Assembly: GCF_021272345.1 (NCBI RefSeq)
Contig: NZ_JAJSDQ010000002.1
Location: 1 to 64,000, forward strand
Direction of reading: 5' to 3'
Length of the DNA: 64,000 nucleotides
Origin: Ornithinimicrobium sediminis
GTDB taxonomy: Bacteria; Actinomycetota; Actinomycetes; Actinomycetales; Dermatophilaceae
The position numbers and the translations under genes are program-made. Positions 1 to 8,466 of the stretch are shown in pieces. Position 1 is the first letter of the stretch, and each line of letters starts with the position of its first letter. Under the pieces are notes generated by a model, which was not told where the DNA came from, searched no databases, and saw only the letters and a list, made by a program, of their open reading frames with translations.

Positions 1-225
1 CCGTGGGCTGCGGCTCGGTCGGCTCGGGCTCCGTGGGCTGCGGCTCGGTCGGCTCGGGCTCCGTGGGCTGCGGCTCGGTCGGCTCGGGCTCCGTGGGCTG
101 CGGCTCGGTCGGCTCGGGCTCCGTGGGCTGCGGCTCGGTCGGCTCGGGCTCCGTGGGCTCGGGCTCCGTGGGCTCGGGCTCCGTGGGCTCGGGCTCCGTG
201 GGCTCGGGCTCCGTGGGCTCGGGCT
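1..225. repeat. In-frame tandem repeat coding a Pro-Thr-Glu tail
   Basis: Five identical 30-bp units (1-150) are followed by five identical 15-bp units (151-225). On the minus strand the 30-bp unit encodes EPEPTEPQPT and the 15-bp unit EPEPT. Both are multiples of three, so copy number can change without breaking the frame. The array may extend beyond base 1. Confidence 0.95.
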
Positions 226-979
226 CCGTCGGTGTCGGCTCGGGCTCCGCGCACTCGGGCACCGTCACGGTGTTCGTGTCGAGGGTGACGGCACCGTTGC
301 GGGCCAGCAGGCGGCCCTCCACGGTCGTCCCGGTCAAGGCGCTGATGGACGTCAGAGCCATCACGGTGCCGACGAACCGGGTGTCCGTCCCCAGTGTGGC
401 TGAGCTGCCGACCTGCCAGAAGACGTTGCACGCCTGGGCGCCGTTGATGAGGACGACCGAGCTGTTCGAGCCCGTGATCAGGGTGCTGGCGGCCTGGAAG
501 ATGAAGACCGAGGACGGGTCGTTCTGGCCGTCGAGGGTCAGTGTGCCGTTCAGGGCGATGGCCCCGCCGGTGTGGACCCCGGCGACCAGTGTCTGGCCTG
601 CCAGGTCTGCGGTGATGGTGGTGCTGGAGGGCCGCCCCGCTGCGTCGTTGTATGCCGTGGTGAGGTCGGCCTGCGCCTGGAGTGCGACCGCGTCAGCCGC
701 GTGGATCACCCCGTTGTTGACCAGTCCCGGCGGGAAGCCGACGACTGCGGTGCCGGGGCTCACGCCGAGGTTGCCGGAGATGACCGACGGCCCGGTGTTC
801 GTGACGGTCGAGCCGGCCAGCACCGCAAAGCTCGACGAGGTGCCGAGGTTGACCTCGGCCTGGGCGGAGACAGGCACCGCGAAGCCGATGACCATCATCA
901 AGGTGACGCCGAGGGCGATCACGGTGGGAACTATTCTGCCGGTGCGGCGGGGTCGCCGATGAGTGGCTCGAAAAACCAT
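1..979 (-). CDS. Secreted ice-binding-like protein, DUF3494 family (3' end outside window)
   Basis: Reading leftward from ATG at 979, with GAGG six bases upstream, gives 326 codons before the window ends. Residues 1-41 form a signal peptide: Arg-rich start, hydrophobic core at 18-37, likely cleavage after AQA. Residues about 44-240 follow the DUF3494 pattern: NLG..SSFAVLAGSTVTNTG near the start, then SGNLGVSPG and the VFIFQ and NVFWQVGSSATLGT segments typical of ice-binding proteins of this fold. From about residue 240 the chain becomes a Pro/Glu/Thr/Gln repeat tail, probably a wall-spanning linker to an unseen C-terminal anchor. The family contains true antifreeze proteins and many homologues of unknown binding, so ice binding is inference. 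The gene has its own promoter and does not appear co-transcribed with its neighbours. Confidence 0.88.
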   Translation of the reverse strand, partial: MVFRATHRRPRRTGRIVPTVIALGVTLMMVIGFAVPVSAQAEVNLGTSSSFAVLAGSTVTNTGPSVISGNLGVSPGTAVVGFPPGLVNNGVIHAADAVALQAQADLTTAYNDAAGRPSSTTITADLAGQTLVAGVHTGGAIALNGTLTLDGQNDPSSVFIFQAASTLITGSNSSVVLINGAQACNVFWQVGSSATLGTDTRFVGTVMALTSISALTGTTVEGRLLARNGAVTLDTNTVTVPECAEPEPTPTEPEPTEPEPTEPEPTEPEPTEPEPTEPEPTEPQPTEPEPTEPQPTEPEPTEPQPTEPEPTEPQPTEPEPTEPQPT

Positions 980-1050
980 GTTTGACCTCAATCTTTCGCA
1001 GCGGACGGCTGCGCTCGAAATGAGACCAGAAAAGATTCCCACCTGTGGAA

Positions 1051-1079
1051 AAAGTAGGCGCGGTCTGACCGTTTGTCAA
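1051..1079 (-). promoter_or_regulatory. Promoter of the ice-binding-like gene
   Basis: On the minus strand, TTGACA (1079-1074), a 17-base spacer and TACTTT (1056-1051) lie about 70 bases upstream of the start codon. The spacer contains a perfect 11-base palindrome, CGGTCAGACCG, placed where a repressor could sit. The stretch 970-1130 is visibly richer in A/T than the rest of the window. Confidence 0.5.
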
Positions 1080-1154
1080 AATGAAAACATGAGAATACGG
1101 AGACTATACGAAAACAGGGAGCAACTCAGGGGAATGCTATGCCGGGTCGGGACA

Positions 1155-1919
1155 CTAGCGAGGAGGCATGCGCAGGGCTCCGTCGAGCCGGATGACCTCT
1201 CCGTTGAGCAGCGGGTTGTCGACGATGTGTGCCACGAGCGCGGCATACTCCTCCGGCTTCCCGAGCCGCGAGGGGTGCGGCACCATCGCCTCGAGAGTCT
1301 CTTTCACGTCACCAGGCATCCCGGCCATCATCGGCGTCTCGAAGACCCCGGGCGCGATCGTCATGACGCGCATCCCCTTGTCGGCCAGGTCGCGGGCAGC
1401 GGTGAGGGTCAGCCCGACCACACCGGCCTTGGACGACGCGTAGGCCGCCTGCCCGATCTGCCCGTCGTAGGCCGCGACGGAGGCCGTCATCACGATCACG
1501 CCCCGGTCGCCGTCGACGGGCTCGTTGCCCGCCATGTGCTCGGCAGCCAGCCGCAGCACGTTGAAGGTGCCGACGAGGTTGATCTCGACGACGGTGCGGT
1601 AGGTGTCCAGGTCCAGCGTCCCCCGCCGGGACAGGATGCGGCCGGGAGTGGCGACGCCGGCACAGCTGACGACGATGCGCAGCTCGCCGAGCTCGGCGGC
1701 CATGTCGACGGCCGCGCGCACCTGCTGCTCGTCGCGCACGTCGGCGGGCGCGAAGCGGGCCCGCTCGCCGAGCTCGGCGGCGAGCTCCTCACCTCGGCCG
1801 GACGGGAGGTCCACCAGCACGACGGAGCCCCCGTCGGCGAGGATGCGTCGGGCGGTGGCCTCGCCGAGGCCGCTGGCGCCACCGGTCACCAGGGCGACGG
1901 TGCTGTCTGTGATCCTCAC
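1155..1919 (-). CDS. Short-chain dehydrogenase (3-hydroxyacyl-CoA dehydrogenase type II-like)
   Basis: A 254-residue classical SDR. The nucleotide motif TGGASGLG is at 12-19 and Asp37 at the end of beta-2 favours NAD(H). The catalytic set is Ser147, Tyr160 and Lys164 (YASSK). Overall it resembles the HSD10 / 3-hydroxy-2-methylbutyryl-CoA dehydrogenase group, which oxidises hydroxyacyl-CoA intermediates of fatty acid or branched-chain amino acid breakdown. GTG start at 1919 with AGGAG upstream. It lies 22 bases after the acyl-CoA dehydrogenase gene, so the two probably form an operon for successive beta-oxidation-like steps. The substrate is inferred from this pairing. Confidence 0.85.
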   Translation of the reverse strand: MRITDSTVALVTGGASGLGEATARRILADGGSVVLVDLPSGRGEELAAELGERARFAPADVRDEQQVRAAVDMAAELGELRIVVSCAGVATPGRILSRRGTLDLDTYRTVVEINLVGTFNVLRLAAEHMAGNEPVDGDRGVIVMTASVAAYDGQIGQAAYASSKAGVVGLTLTAARDLADKGMRVMTIAPGVFETPMMAGMPGDVKETLEAMVPHPSRLGKPEEYAALVAHIVDNPLLNGEVIRLDGALRMPPR

Positions 1920-1941
1920 GTGTCCCGCTCCTGTCGCGTGC

Positions 1942-3090
1942 TCAGTGCTTGGTCTGCAGCTGGCGGGAGATGACCAGCCGCTGGATCTGGTTGGTGCCCT
2001 CGAAGATCTGGGTCACCTTGGCCTCGCGCATGAAACGCTCGGCCGGGAAGTCCTGGGTGTAGCCGTAGCCGCCGAGCACCTGCACGGCGTCGGTCGTCAC
2101 CTTCATGGCGGTGTCGGTCGCCACCAGCTTGGCGATCGAGGCCTCCTGCGTGTGCGGCCGGTGCGCGTCCTTCAGCCGGGCGGCGTGCAGGTAGGTCGCC
2201 CTCGCCGAACCCACCGCTGCGGCCATGTCGGCGAGCAGGAAGGCCAGCCCCTGGTTGCTGATGACCGGCTTGCCGAACTGCTCGCGCTCCATCGCGTATG
2301 CCGTGGCGACGTCGAGCGCACGCTGGGCCAGACCGGTGGCGCACGCCGCGATGCCGAGGCGCCCGGAGTCGAGCGCCGCCATGGCGATCTGCATCCCCTG
2401 GCCCTCCTCGCCGATGCGGCGATCCTCCGGCACCTGCACCCCGTCGAAGAGCACCTCGGCCACCGGGTCGCAGTGCAGGCCCATCTTGCGCTCGGGGGCA
2501 CCGAACGTCAGGCCGTCGGCGTCCCCGGGCACAATGAGACAGCTCAGGCCACGGGCGCCGTCGTCGCTCGTGCGCACGAAGCTGGAGTAGTAGTCGGCGT
2601 GCGCGGCATGGCTGATCCAGGCCTTGGTGCCGGTCACGGCATACCCCTCTTCGCTGCGGACCGCGCGGGTGCGCATGCTTGCGACGTCGGAGCCGGCCTG
2701 CGGCTCGGACAGGCAGTAGGCCCCCAGCTGGGAGCCGCCGAGCATGCCCGGCAGGAGTGACTCCTGCTGCTCGCGCGTCCCGAACGTCGCCACCGGGAAA
2801 CAGGTGAGCGCGTGCACCGAGACCCCGACGCCGACCGACATCCAGGCGTAGGCGATCTCCTCGACGGCCTGGAGGTAGACCTCGTAGGGCTGGCCACCGC
2901 CGCCGAGCTCCTCGGGGTAGGGCAGTCCCAGCAGGCCGGACTCACCCAGCAGCCGGAAGACCTCGGCCGGGAAGCGGCCCTCGCGCTCCGCCTCGTCGAC
3001 GTGCGGGAGCAGCTGCTCCTGCGCGATCTCGCGGACGAGGGCGATGAGGTCCTCGGCTTCTTCGGTGGGGAGCACTCGCTGCACGGGCAT
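1942..3090 (-). CDS. Acyl-CoA dehydrogenase
   Basis: A FAD-dependent acyl-CoA dehydrogenase of 382 residues, normal length. It has an N-terminal helical domain, a middle beta domain ([12 protein letters not shown], then TGTKAWISH) and a C-terminal helical domain ending in FEGTNQIQR, whose Glu364 is the catalytic base of the short/medium-chain group. [16 protein letters not shown] residues match the usual QVLGGYGY segment. The product would be an enoyl-CoA, with electrons going to ETF. I chose ATG 3090 over the GTG three codons upstream because TACAGT sits exactly seven bases before it, as for a leaderless mRNA. The downstream SDR is likely co-transcribed; mvaB at 30.5 kb would suit leucine or isoleucine catabolism. 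Confidence 0.9.
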   Translation of the reverse strand: MPVQRVLPTEEAEDLIALVREIAQEQLLPHVDEAEREGRFPAEVFRLLGESGLLGLPYPEELGGGGQPYEVYLQAVEEIAYAWMSVGVGVSVHALTCFPVATFGTREQQESLLPGMLGGSQLGAYCLSEPQAGSDVASMRTRAVRSEEGYAVTGTKAWISHAAHADYYSSFVRTSDDGARGLSCLIVPGDADGLTFGAPERKMGLHCDPVAEVLFDGVQVPEDRRIGEEGQGMQIAMAALDSGRLGIAACATGLAQRALDVATAYAMEREQFGKPVISNQGLAFLLADMAAAVGSARATYLHAARLKDAHRPHTQEASIAKLVATDTAMKVTTDAVQVLGGYGYTQDFPAERFMREAKVTQIFEGTNQIQRLVISRQLQTKH

Positions 3091-3097
3091 GACCAGC

Positions 3098-3103
3098 ACT
3101 GTA
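3098..3103 (-). promoter_or_regulatory. -10 element TACAGT, leaderless start
   Basis: Minus-strand TACAGT is separated by seven bases from the ATG of the acyl-CoA dehydrogenase gene, placing the likely transcription start at the start codon. No Shine-Dalgarno sequence is present. Confidence 0.5.
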
Positions 3104-3135
3104 ACGAGTGGACGTCACGTCAGCGCCAGCCGGGC

Positions 3136-4233
3136 TCAGGCGGGGTAGGCAGTGACCTCGGTCGCCTTGACCCCCGCCCACAGGCGTCGCCCGGCACGCA
3201 GGCCCAGGTCGGCCACCGCGCCCGTGGTCACCTCGGCCTGCAGTGGCAGCGGCCCCTCCAGCCCGACCCTGGCGCGCTGGCCGGCCACCGTCACGTCGGC
3301 CACCACCACCGGCCAGGTGTTGCGCGTCGAGCCCGGGGCCGGCTCCTCGTAGAGCGCCACCGCCGAGGGGTCGATGGCCAGCCACAGCGCGGCGCCGTCG
3401 GCCACCTCGGCCGGGTCCTCCGCGGTGACGACGACGCCGCCGGACACCTCGACCTCGACACGGTGCCCCACCCGCGCCGTGCCGGGCAGCAGGTTGAGGC
3501 CGACGACGCGGGCGACATACGGGCTGCGCGGTCGCGCGATGGCGGCACGCGGGGTGTCGACCTGCACCACCCTCCCTGCCTCGAGGAAGACGAGCCGGTC
3601 GGCCAGGGTGAGCGCGTCGAGCGGGTCGTGCGTGACGAGCACCGTGGCGCCGGCGAAGTCGCACAGCCGGTGGTGCAGGTCGGCCCGGGTGCGGCTGCGT
3701 GTCTCCGGGTCGAGGGCCGACAGCGGCTCGTCGAGGAGGAGCAGGTCGGGGTCGGTGGCCAGGGCCCGCGCCAGGGCAGCCCGCTGTGCCTGACCCGTGG
3801 AGACGGCGTCAGGGCGCCGGTCGGCCAGGTCCCGCAGGTCCACGCGGTCGAGCTCCTCGTCGGCCCGTTGGCGGGCCTGGGCGCGGGAGGCTCCGCGCGA
3901 GCGTGGGCCGTAGGCGGTGTTGTCGCGCAGCGACAGATGGGGCAACAGCATCGGTTCGGCGAGCACCAGGCCCACCCGCCGGTCCTGCGGTCGCAGGTGG
4001 AGCCCTCGCTCGGCCTCGGCCCAGGTGGTGACCGGATGGTCTGCGCACCCGCCCAGGGTGATCGAGCCGGCGGTGAGGGGGAGCAGGCCCGCCAGCGCGA
4101 GCAGGAGGGTCGACTTGCCGGAGCCGTTGGGACCGAGCACGGCGGTCACGGTGCCGGGCGCGAGGTCGAGCGCTGCCGTGAGGGTGAAGTCACCCCGCGT
4201 GAGGCCCAGGTCGACGTGCAGCGTGCCGGTCAC
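3136..4233 (-). CDS. modC: Molybdate ABC transporter ATP-binding protein ModC
   Basis: A 365-residue ATPase that powers molybdate uptake through ModB. Walker A GPNGSGKST is at 34-42, Walker B LLLLDEP ends near 170, and a C-terminal region from about 290 matches the Mop/TOBE oxyanion-sensing domain. Two motifs are unusual: the signature reads STGQAQ (145-150) instead of LSGGQ/E, and the Q-loop position in VLAEPMLLPH is Ala rather than Gln. The start is GTG 4233, which overlaps the modB stop in GTGA. The frame remains open for 14 codons upstream but the coupled start is more natural. Last gene of the regulator-modA-modB-modC operon. Confidence 0.88.
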   Translation of the reverse strand: MTGTLHVDLGLTRGDFTLTAALDLAPGTVTAVLGPNGSGKSTLLLALAGLLPLTAGSITLGGCADHPVTTWAEAERGLHLRPQDRRVGLVLAEPMLLPHLSLRDNTAYGPRSRGASRAQARQRADEELDRVDLRDLADRRPDAVSTGQAQRAALARALATDPDLLLLDEPLSALDPETRSRTRADLHHRLCDFAGATVLVTHDPLDALTLADRLVFLEAGRVVQVDTPRAAIARPRSPYVARVVGLNLLPGTARVGHRVEVEVSGGVVVTAEDPAEVADGAALWLAIDPSAVALYEEPAPGSTRNTWPVVVADVTVAGQRARVGLEGPLPLQAEVTTGAVADLGLRAGRRLWAGVKATEVTAYPA

Positions 4234-5060
4234 GTCAGCCACCGCCGGCGCAGCACGGCGAGCACGAGCACGCACACCGCGAGCATGAGCACCGAGAGGG
4301 CGACCGCGGCGTCAGGGTCCTGCTCGAGTGCGGTGAACACGGCCAGCGGCACCGTCTGGGTGCGACCGGGGAAGTTGCCCGCGAAGGTGATGGTGGCGCC
4401 GAACTCGCCCAGCGCCCGGGCCCACGCCAGAGCCGCTCCGGCGGCGATGCCGGGGCCGACCATCGGCACCACCACGGTGAGGAAGGTGCGCAGCGGCGAG
4501 GCGCCGAGGGTGGCCGCGATGCCGTCGTAGCGTCGGTCCAGCCCGCGCATCGCACCCTCCACGGAGATGACGTAGAACGGCATCGCCACGAAGACCTCGG
4601 CCAGCACGACGGCCACGGTGGTGAAGGGGAGGGTGATGCCGAGCCAGTCGTCCAGCGGGCCACCGAGCACACCGGTGCGGCCGTATGCAGCGAGCAGGGC
4701 GACCCCGCCGACGACCGGTGGGAGCACCAGGGGGACCGTCACGAGGGCTCGCACCCAGGGGATCGCCGGGTGTGTGCCCCGGGCGAGCATCCACGCCAGC
4801 GGCGTGCCCAGCAGCAGGACGACGACCAGCGTGGTCGACGTCGTGAGGGCGGACAGCCGGATGGCCTGCCACGCCAGGGGGCTGGCGAGGTCCTCAGGCA
4901 GGCCGGCCCAGTCGACCTGCAGCACGAGTGCGACGAGGGGCACCACCAGCAGCGCGACGGCTGCCCAGGCGGGCACGAGCAGCGCCCACGCCCGCGGGTT
5001 GCCGGCCCTCCCGCGGGTGGCAGCGGTGGCAGACCCCGTCCTGGTGGTGGGCGTCGTCAT
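4230..5060 (-). CDS. modB: Molybdate ABC transporter permease ModB
   Basis: A 276-residue inner-membrane permease, slightly longer than E. coli ModB (about 230) because of a hydrophilic N-terminus of about 25 residues. Five to six hydrophobic segments are visible. The cytoplasmic EAA loop is recognisable around EGAMRGLDRRYDGIAATLG, followed by a Pro-rich turn, and is the docking site for ModC. It overlaps modA by ATGA at its start and modC by GTGA at its end, so translation of the three is coupled. Confidence 0.9.
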   Translation of the reverse strand: MTTPTTRTGSATAATRGRAGNPRAWALLVPAWAAVALLVVPLVALVLQVDWAGLPEDLASPLAWQAIRLSALTTSTTLVVVLLLGTPLAWMLARGTHPAIPWVRALVTVPLVLPPVVGGVALLAAYGRTGVLGGPLDDWLGITLPFTTVAVVLAEVFVAMPFYVISVEGAMRGLDRRYDGIAATLGASPLRTFLTVVVPMVGPGIAAGAALAWARALGEFGATITFAGNFPGRTQTVPLAVFTALEQDPDAAVALSVLMLAVCVLVLAVLRRRWLT

Positions 5061-5791
5061 GGCGCGGCGAACCCCGCGGCGGCGAAGAGGCGCTGCACCT
5101 CGGCGGAGACCAGGGCGGCCACGAGATGCTCGCCCGCTGCGCTGTCACCGAGGGCGACGGCGGGGTAGCGGGTGGTGACGTCCAGCTCCGGGGGCACCGC
5201 GACGGTGGCGACGTCGGGGTTGTCGAGGGCGTCGGTGACATAGACGACCCCCACGTCCGCCTCCCCACCGGAGACGCGGCGCAGGGTGGAGACCACGTCG
5301 GGCTCGTAGGACGCGACCGCCGGTGAGATGCCGGCCCGCTCGAGCATCACCGCGGCCGAGGCCCCGCACGGCACCTGGGGAGCGCAGAGCACGAGGGTGA
5401 GGTCGTCGCGGGCGAGGTCGCGGAGGGCGCTGACCCCGGCCGGGTTGTCGGCCGGGGTGACGACGGCCAGGGAGTTGGCCGCTACGAGGACGGGGTCGCC
5501 CGTGACCAGCGCCGTGTCGAGGCGGTCCACGAGGTCCTCCGAGGCGAGCACGACGGCGTCGACGCCGGCACCGGCGTCGACCTGCTGCAGGATGGTCGAC
5601 GAGCCGGCGTAGGCGATCTCGATGTCCGTCGTCGGGTCCTGCGCCTCCAGCAGCGCCTCGACCTCCGGGAGCACGACGGACAAGGAGGAGGCGGCGAGCA
5701 CCGTGACGGTGTCGTCGCCCGGTGCACCGCAGGCCGAGGTGACGAGCGCGCTCGTGCCCAGGAGGCCGACCAGGACCGCGGCCGGTCTCAC
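5057..5791 (-). CDS. modA: Molybdate-binding lipoprotein ModA
   Basis: A 244-residue extracellular solute-binding protein. A short signal peptide ends in the lipobox LVTSAC, so Cys21 would be lipidated. The mature chain starts with VTVLAASSLS, the oxyanion-binding Ser segment of ModA, and continues with YAGSSTILQQ and a conserved GEADVGVVYVTDA segment. It binds molybdate or tungstate outside the membrane and delivers it to ModB. GTG start at 5791 overlaps the regulator's stop codon (GTGA). Confidence 0.9.
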   Translation of the reverse strand: MRPAAVLVGLLGTSALVTSACGAPGDDTVTVLAASSLSVVLPEVEALLEAQDPTTDIEIAYAGSSTILQQVDAGAGVDAVVLASEDLVDRLDTALVTGDPVLVAANSLAVVTPADNPAGVSALRDLARDDLTLVLCAPQVPCGASAAVMLERAGISPAVASYEPDVVSTLRRVSGGEADVGVVYVTDALDNPDVATVAVPPELDVTTRYPAVALGDSAAGEHLVAALVSAEVQRLFAAAGFAAP

Positions 5792-6183
5792 CCGGGCACC
5801 CCGACCGTCACGTGGGTGGCCTTGATCGAGGCCACGGCGACGCTGCCGACCTCCAGCCCCATCTCCTCGACCGACTCCCGGCTGAGCAGCGACACGATGC
5901 GGAACGGCCCCGCCTGGATGTCGACCTGGGCCATCACGGTGTCGGTCACGATGCGGGTCACGATGCCGCGCATCTGGTTGCGAGGCGAGGTGCGACCCAG
6001 CGTGCCCACCTCGGGGGCACGGGACAGGTCCTGGGCCATCGCAGCGACCTGCCGACCGGGCACGACCAGGCGGCCCGCGTCGTCCTTGGTGGCCGACAGC
6101 CGTCCGGCGTCGATGGCCCGGCGGACGGTGTCGTCGGACACCCCCAGCAGGTCGGCAGCCTCAGAAACTCGCAGATGCGTCAT
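5788..6183 (-). CDS. HTH-TOBE (Mop) molybdate-responsive regulator
   Basis: 131 residues with two parts. Residues 3-55 form an excisionase/MerR-type helix-turn-helix (LRVSEAADLLGVSDDTVRRAID). Residues about 68-131 form a Mop/TOBE domain (RNQMRGIVTRI..., ending SIKATHVTVG) that binds molybdate. It heads the mod operon and probably regulates it in response to internal molybdate. This layout differs from E. coli ModE, which has a LysR-like HTH and two Mop domains. The ATG is seven bases after TACAGT, suggesting a leaderless transcript. Its upstream region is occupied by the repeat array at 6217-6415. Confidence 0.85.
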   Translation of the reverse strand: MTHLRVSEAADLLGVSDDTVRRAIDAGRLSATKDDAGRLVVPGRQVAAMAQDLSRAPEVGTLGRTSPRNQMRGIVTRIVTDTVMAQVDIQAGPFRIVSLLSRESVEEMGLEVGSVAVASIKATHVTVGVPG

Positions 6184-6190
6184 GACGGCT

Positions 6191-6196
6191 ACTGTA
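6191..6196 (-). promoter_or_regulatory. -10 element TACAGT of the mod operon
   Basis: Minus-strand TACAGT, then seven bases, then the regulator's ATG. The upstream repeat units begin about 20 bases further upstream, so they overlap the expected -35 region. Confidence 0.5.
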
Positions 6197-6216
6197 GTCC
6201 CGCATCTGCGTCTCTC

Positions 6217-6415
6217 GCCTTGCTAGGGAGATGTCGCGTCCACCGCCGCGTTGCGAGGGAGATTCCGTCCCCGACCTCGCGTAGCCAGGGAGGTTGCTGC
6301 CGGGAAAATCCCTCGCAAAGCGGGAGGACGGGTGGGAAACCCCTCGCAACGCGGGAGGAGGGGGCGGGAAACCCCTCGCAACGCGGGAGGACGGTGGGAA
6401 ACCCCTCGCAAAGCG
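6217..6415. repeat. Seven-unit interspersed repeat array with orientation switch
   Basis: Cores of about 19-20 bp resemble GCGTTGCGAGGGAGATTCC. Three lie in plus orientation, starting at 6217, 6248 and 6279 (exact 31-bp period). Four lie inverted, as GGGAAACCCCTCGCAACGCG, starting at 6302, 6334, 6366 and 6396 (periods 32, 32, 30). Spacers are 10-14 bases and G/C-rich. The inverted units are nearly identical to each other while the first three have diverged. The array fills the gap between the SGNH hydrolase stop and the mod promoter. Function unknown. Confidence 0.85.
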
Positions 6416-6418
6416 GGG

Positions 6419-7267
6419 TCAGGGGCGAGGGAGGGGGCGGATCACCGGACGCTTGGGCTGGACGGAGTCGCCCGAGGAGCGACCCTGGATCCGCCGTTGC
6501 ACCCAGGGGCCGGCGTGCACCTTGGCCCACTGTGCGTTGTCGCGGATGACCTCGATGCGTCCGGCTCGAGGCCTGGGTGGCAGCGGCACGTGCCAGTCGG
6601 CCTCGGAAGGGTCGTGGCCCAGGGTGGCGTAGGCGGCCAGGGCCACCCGCCGGTGGGCCTCGCTGGTCATGTGGATCCGGTCCTCGGACCACATCCGCCA
6701 GTCGCGCAGGAAGTCGAACGACCACTGGTTGAGGACGTAGCACCCGTTGCGCTGGGCGATCTTCCAGACGTGAGCGCTGTACGTGGCCATCCGGCCGCGC
6801 GTGTGCCTGATGACCGGTGCGTCCCGGGGGTCGCTCGGGGTGGCCATCAGCACGTCGGCCCCGGTGGCGCGGAGGCGGGCGACGGCCTCCTCCAGCCGCG
6901 CGGCCAGGGCGTCGATGTCGGCGCGGGGGCGCAGGATGTCGTTGCCCCCGCCGACGATGCTGACGAGGTCGGGCCGCAGGTCGAGCGCGGCGGCGGTCTG
7001 CGGTCCGGCGATGTCGGAGAGCTTGCGCCCCCGCACGGCCAGGTTGGCGTAGCCGAACTCCTCGACATGGGGGGCCAGGAGGGTGGCCAGCCGGTCGGCC
7101 CACCCGATGTAGCCGTTGTCCACCTGCGGGTCGACGTCGGACATGCCCTCGGTGAAGCTGTCACCGACCGCCACGTAGCGGGACCAGCCCCGCGCCTCGG
7201 GGCGGATGCTGCCGGTGCCCTGGAAGGGGCGCGGCGGCATACCGGCGCCGTTGTCGCTGTCGCTCAC
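6419..7267 (-). CDS. SGNH/GDSL-family hydrolase (esterase/lipase-like)
   Basis: 282 residues. Block I is [10 protein letters not shown] with nucleophile Ser37, block III is VGGGND (Asn109), and block V is DRIHM with Asp196 and His199, giving a complete catalytic set. There is no signal peptide, so it is probably cytoplasmic. The last 60 residues are basic and Pro/Arg-rich. Substrate unknown; many actinobacterial relatives are annotated only as SGNH hydrolases. GTG 7267 overlaps the ung stop as GTGA, so it is the second gene of an ung operon. Confidence 0.85.
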   Translation of the reverse strand: MSDSDNGAGMPPRPFQGTGSIRPEARGWSRYVAVGDSFTEGMSDVDPQVDNGYIGWADRLATLLAPHVEEFGYANLAVRGRKLSDIAGPQTAAALDLRPDLVSIVGGGNDILRPRADIDALAARLEEAVARLRATGADVLMATPSDPRDAPVIRHTRGRMATYSAHVWKIAQRNGCYVLNQWSFDFLRDWRMWSEDRIHMTSEAHRRVALAAYATLGHDPSEADWHVPLPPRPRAGRIEVIRDNAQWAKVHAGPWVQRRIQGRSSGDSVQPKRPVIRPLPRP

Positions 7268-7947
7268 GGCAGCCTCCAGTCGATGGGCTCCGCACCCTGG
7301 GCGCGGAGCAGGTCGTTGGTTGTGCTGAACGGTCGTGAGCCGAAGAAGCCCCCTCGCGCGGACAGCGGGCTGGGGTGCGCGCTCTGCACGGTGGGCACGT
7401 CTCCGAGGGCGGGGGCCAGGCTGCGGGCCTCCCGGCCCCAGAGTACGGCCACCAGCGGACCACCCCGCCGCACCAGCGCGTCGATGGCCAGGGAGGTGAC
7501 CTCCTCCCACCCCTTGCCCCGGTGGCTGGCCGGGGCCCCCGGGCGCACCGTCAGCACCCGGTTGAGCAGGAGCACGCCGCGGTCGGTCCACGGGGTGAGG
7601 TCACCCGTGCTGGGCATGGGCACGCCCAGGTCCTCGACGAGCTCGGCATAGAGGTTGGCCAGACTGCGGGGGAGCGGCCGCACGTCGGGGGCGACCGAGA
7701 AGCTGAGCCCGACCGCGTGGCCGACCGTGGGGTAGGGGTCCTGGCCGACCACCAGCACACGCACGGTGTCGAGCGGCTGCTGGAACGCGCGGAGCACGTG
7801 CGGGCCCGGCGGCAGGTAGCCGCGACCCTCCGCGACCTCGGTCCGCAGGAAGTCGCCGAGCCGGGCCACCGTCGCCTCCGCAGGGGCGAGCACGTCGGCC
7901 CAGCTGGGATGCACGAGGTCGCGCAGCGGGGTCGGTGCAGGGCTCAC
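7264..7947 (-). CDS. ung: Uracil-DNA glycosylase
   Basis: A family 1 uracil-DNA glycosylase of 227 residues that removes uracil from DNA at the start of base-excision repair. The water-activating loop GQDPYP is at 68-73 (Asp70), the uracil-recognition Asn129 is in VLLLNR, and the minor-groove loop HPSPLS is at 191-196 (His191). The length and motif order are normal. GTG start is preceded by TACAGT with a six-base gap, so the mRNA is probably leaderless. Confidence 0.96.
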   Translation of the reverse strand: MSPAPTPLRDLVHPSWADVLAPAEATVARLGDFLRTEVAEGRGYLPPGPHVLRAFQQPLDTVRVLVVGQDPYPTVGHAVGLSFSVAPDVRPLPRSLANLYAELVEDLGVPMPSTGDLTPWTDRGVLLLNRVLTVRPGAPASHRGKGWEEVTSLAIDALVRRGGPLVAVLWGREARSLAPALGDVPTVQSAHPSPLSARGGFFGSRPFSTTNDLLRAQGAEPIDWRLP

Positions 7948-7953
7948 GACGCC

Positions 7954-7959
7954 ACTGTA
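7954..7959 (-). promoter_or_regulatory. -10 element TACAGT of ung
   Basis: Minus-strand TACAGT lies six bases from the GTG start of ung, with no Shine-Dalgarno sequence. Confidence 0.5.
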
Positions 7960-8046
7960 TGACGTGTCCAGCGGGGCCTGCTGCGGGGCGCCTGGGGCGG
8001 CTGTGAACGGCGTGGTGGATGGGGTCCTGACGCGTCTCGCGCGTGA

Positions 8047-8076
8047 ATGACACCGGTGTGATTACGTGCGTAGACT
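8047..8076 (+). promoter_or_regulatory. Promoter of the DUF3263 gene
   Basis: ATGACA (8047-8052) and TAGACT (8071-8076) are separated by 18 bases. The start codon is about 50 bases downstream and is preceded by an AAGGGGAG ribosome-binding stretch, so this gene has a normal leader. Confidence 0.5.
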
Positions 8077-8127
8077 GACCGGCAGACAGGCATCACCCAG
8101 CGTCACGGGAAGGGGAGTCGCGCAGAC

Positions 8128-8427
8128 ATGGCAGCGGCCAGAGAGGTCCAGCAGCTCGACGCGTCCGTCGAGCTGGACGAGCGCGACCGCCGGATCCTCG
8201 ACTTCGAGCGGCAGTGGTGGAAGTACCAGGGCTCCAAGGAGGCGGCGATCCGGGCCGAGTTCGACATGGGCACGACCCGCTACTACCAGCGGCTCAACCA
8301 GCTGATCGACTCACCGGTCGCCCTGGAGCACGACCCCATGCTGGTCAAGCGCCTGCGACGGCTGCGCTCCTCGCGGCAGAAGGCGCGGTCCGCCCGTCGT
8401 CTGGGCTTCGACCCGGCCGACGTCTGA
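8128..8427 (+). CDS. DUF3263 protein, probable small DNA-binding protein
   Basis: 99 residues. Matches the actinobacterial DUF3263 pattern: LDERDRRILDFERQWWKYQGSKEAAIR followed by a second helix-turn-helix-like segment (GTTRYYQRLNQLID) and an Arg-rich C-terminus. The helical segments and strong positive charge suggest DNA binding. Members are small single-domain proteins conserved in actinobacteria without a firm function. It faces the DUF4097 gene tail to tail across a weak hairpin (8435-8442 with 8470-8477). Confidence 0.82.
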   Translation: MAAAREVQQLDASVELDERDRRILDFERQWWKYQGSKEAAIRAEFDMGTTRYYQRLNQLIDSPVALEHDPMLVKRLRRLRSSRQKARSARRLGFDPADV

Positions 8428-8466
8428 GGGTCGGCCCCGGCCGGGTGGTCTCGGAGCGGGCTGAGC

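Noticed and set aside
3..962. A long plus-strand open frame rich in Gly-Ser-Val repeats at the left edge
   Set aside because: It is antisense to the DUF3494 gene, whose minus-strand reading has a signal peptide, an SD sequence and a clear family match. The repeats merely translate into GS-rich nonsense on the other strand.
6217..6415. CRISPR array
   Set aside because: Cores are only about 19-20 bp, spacers 10-14 bp and partly alike, orientation flips midway and no cas genes are near.
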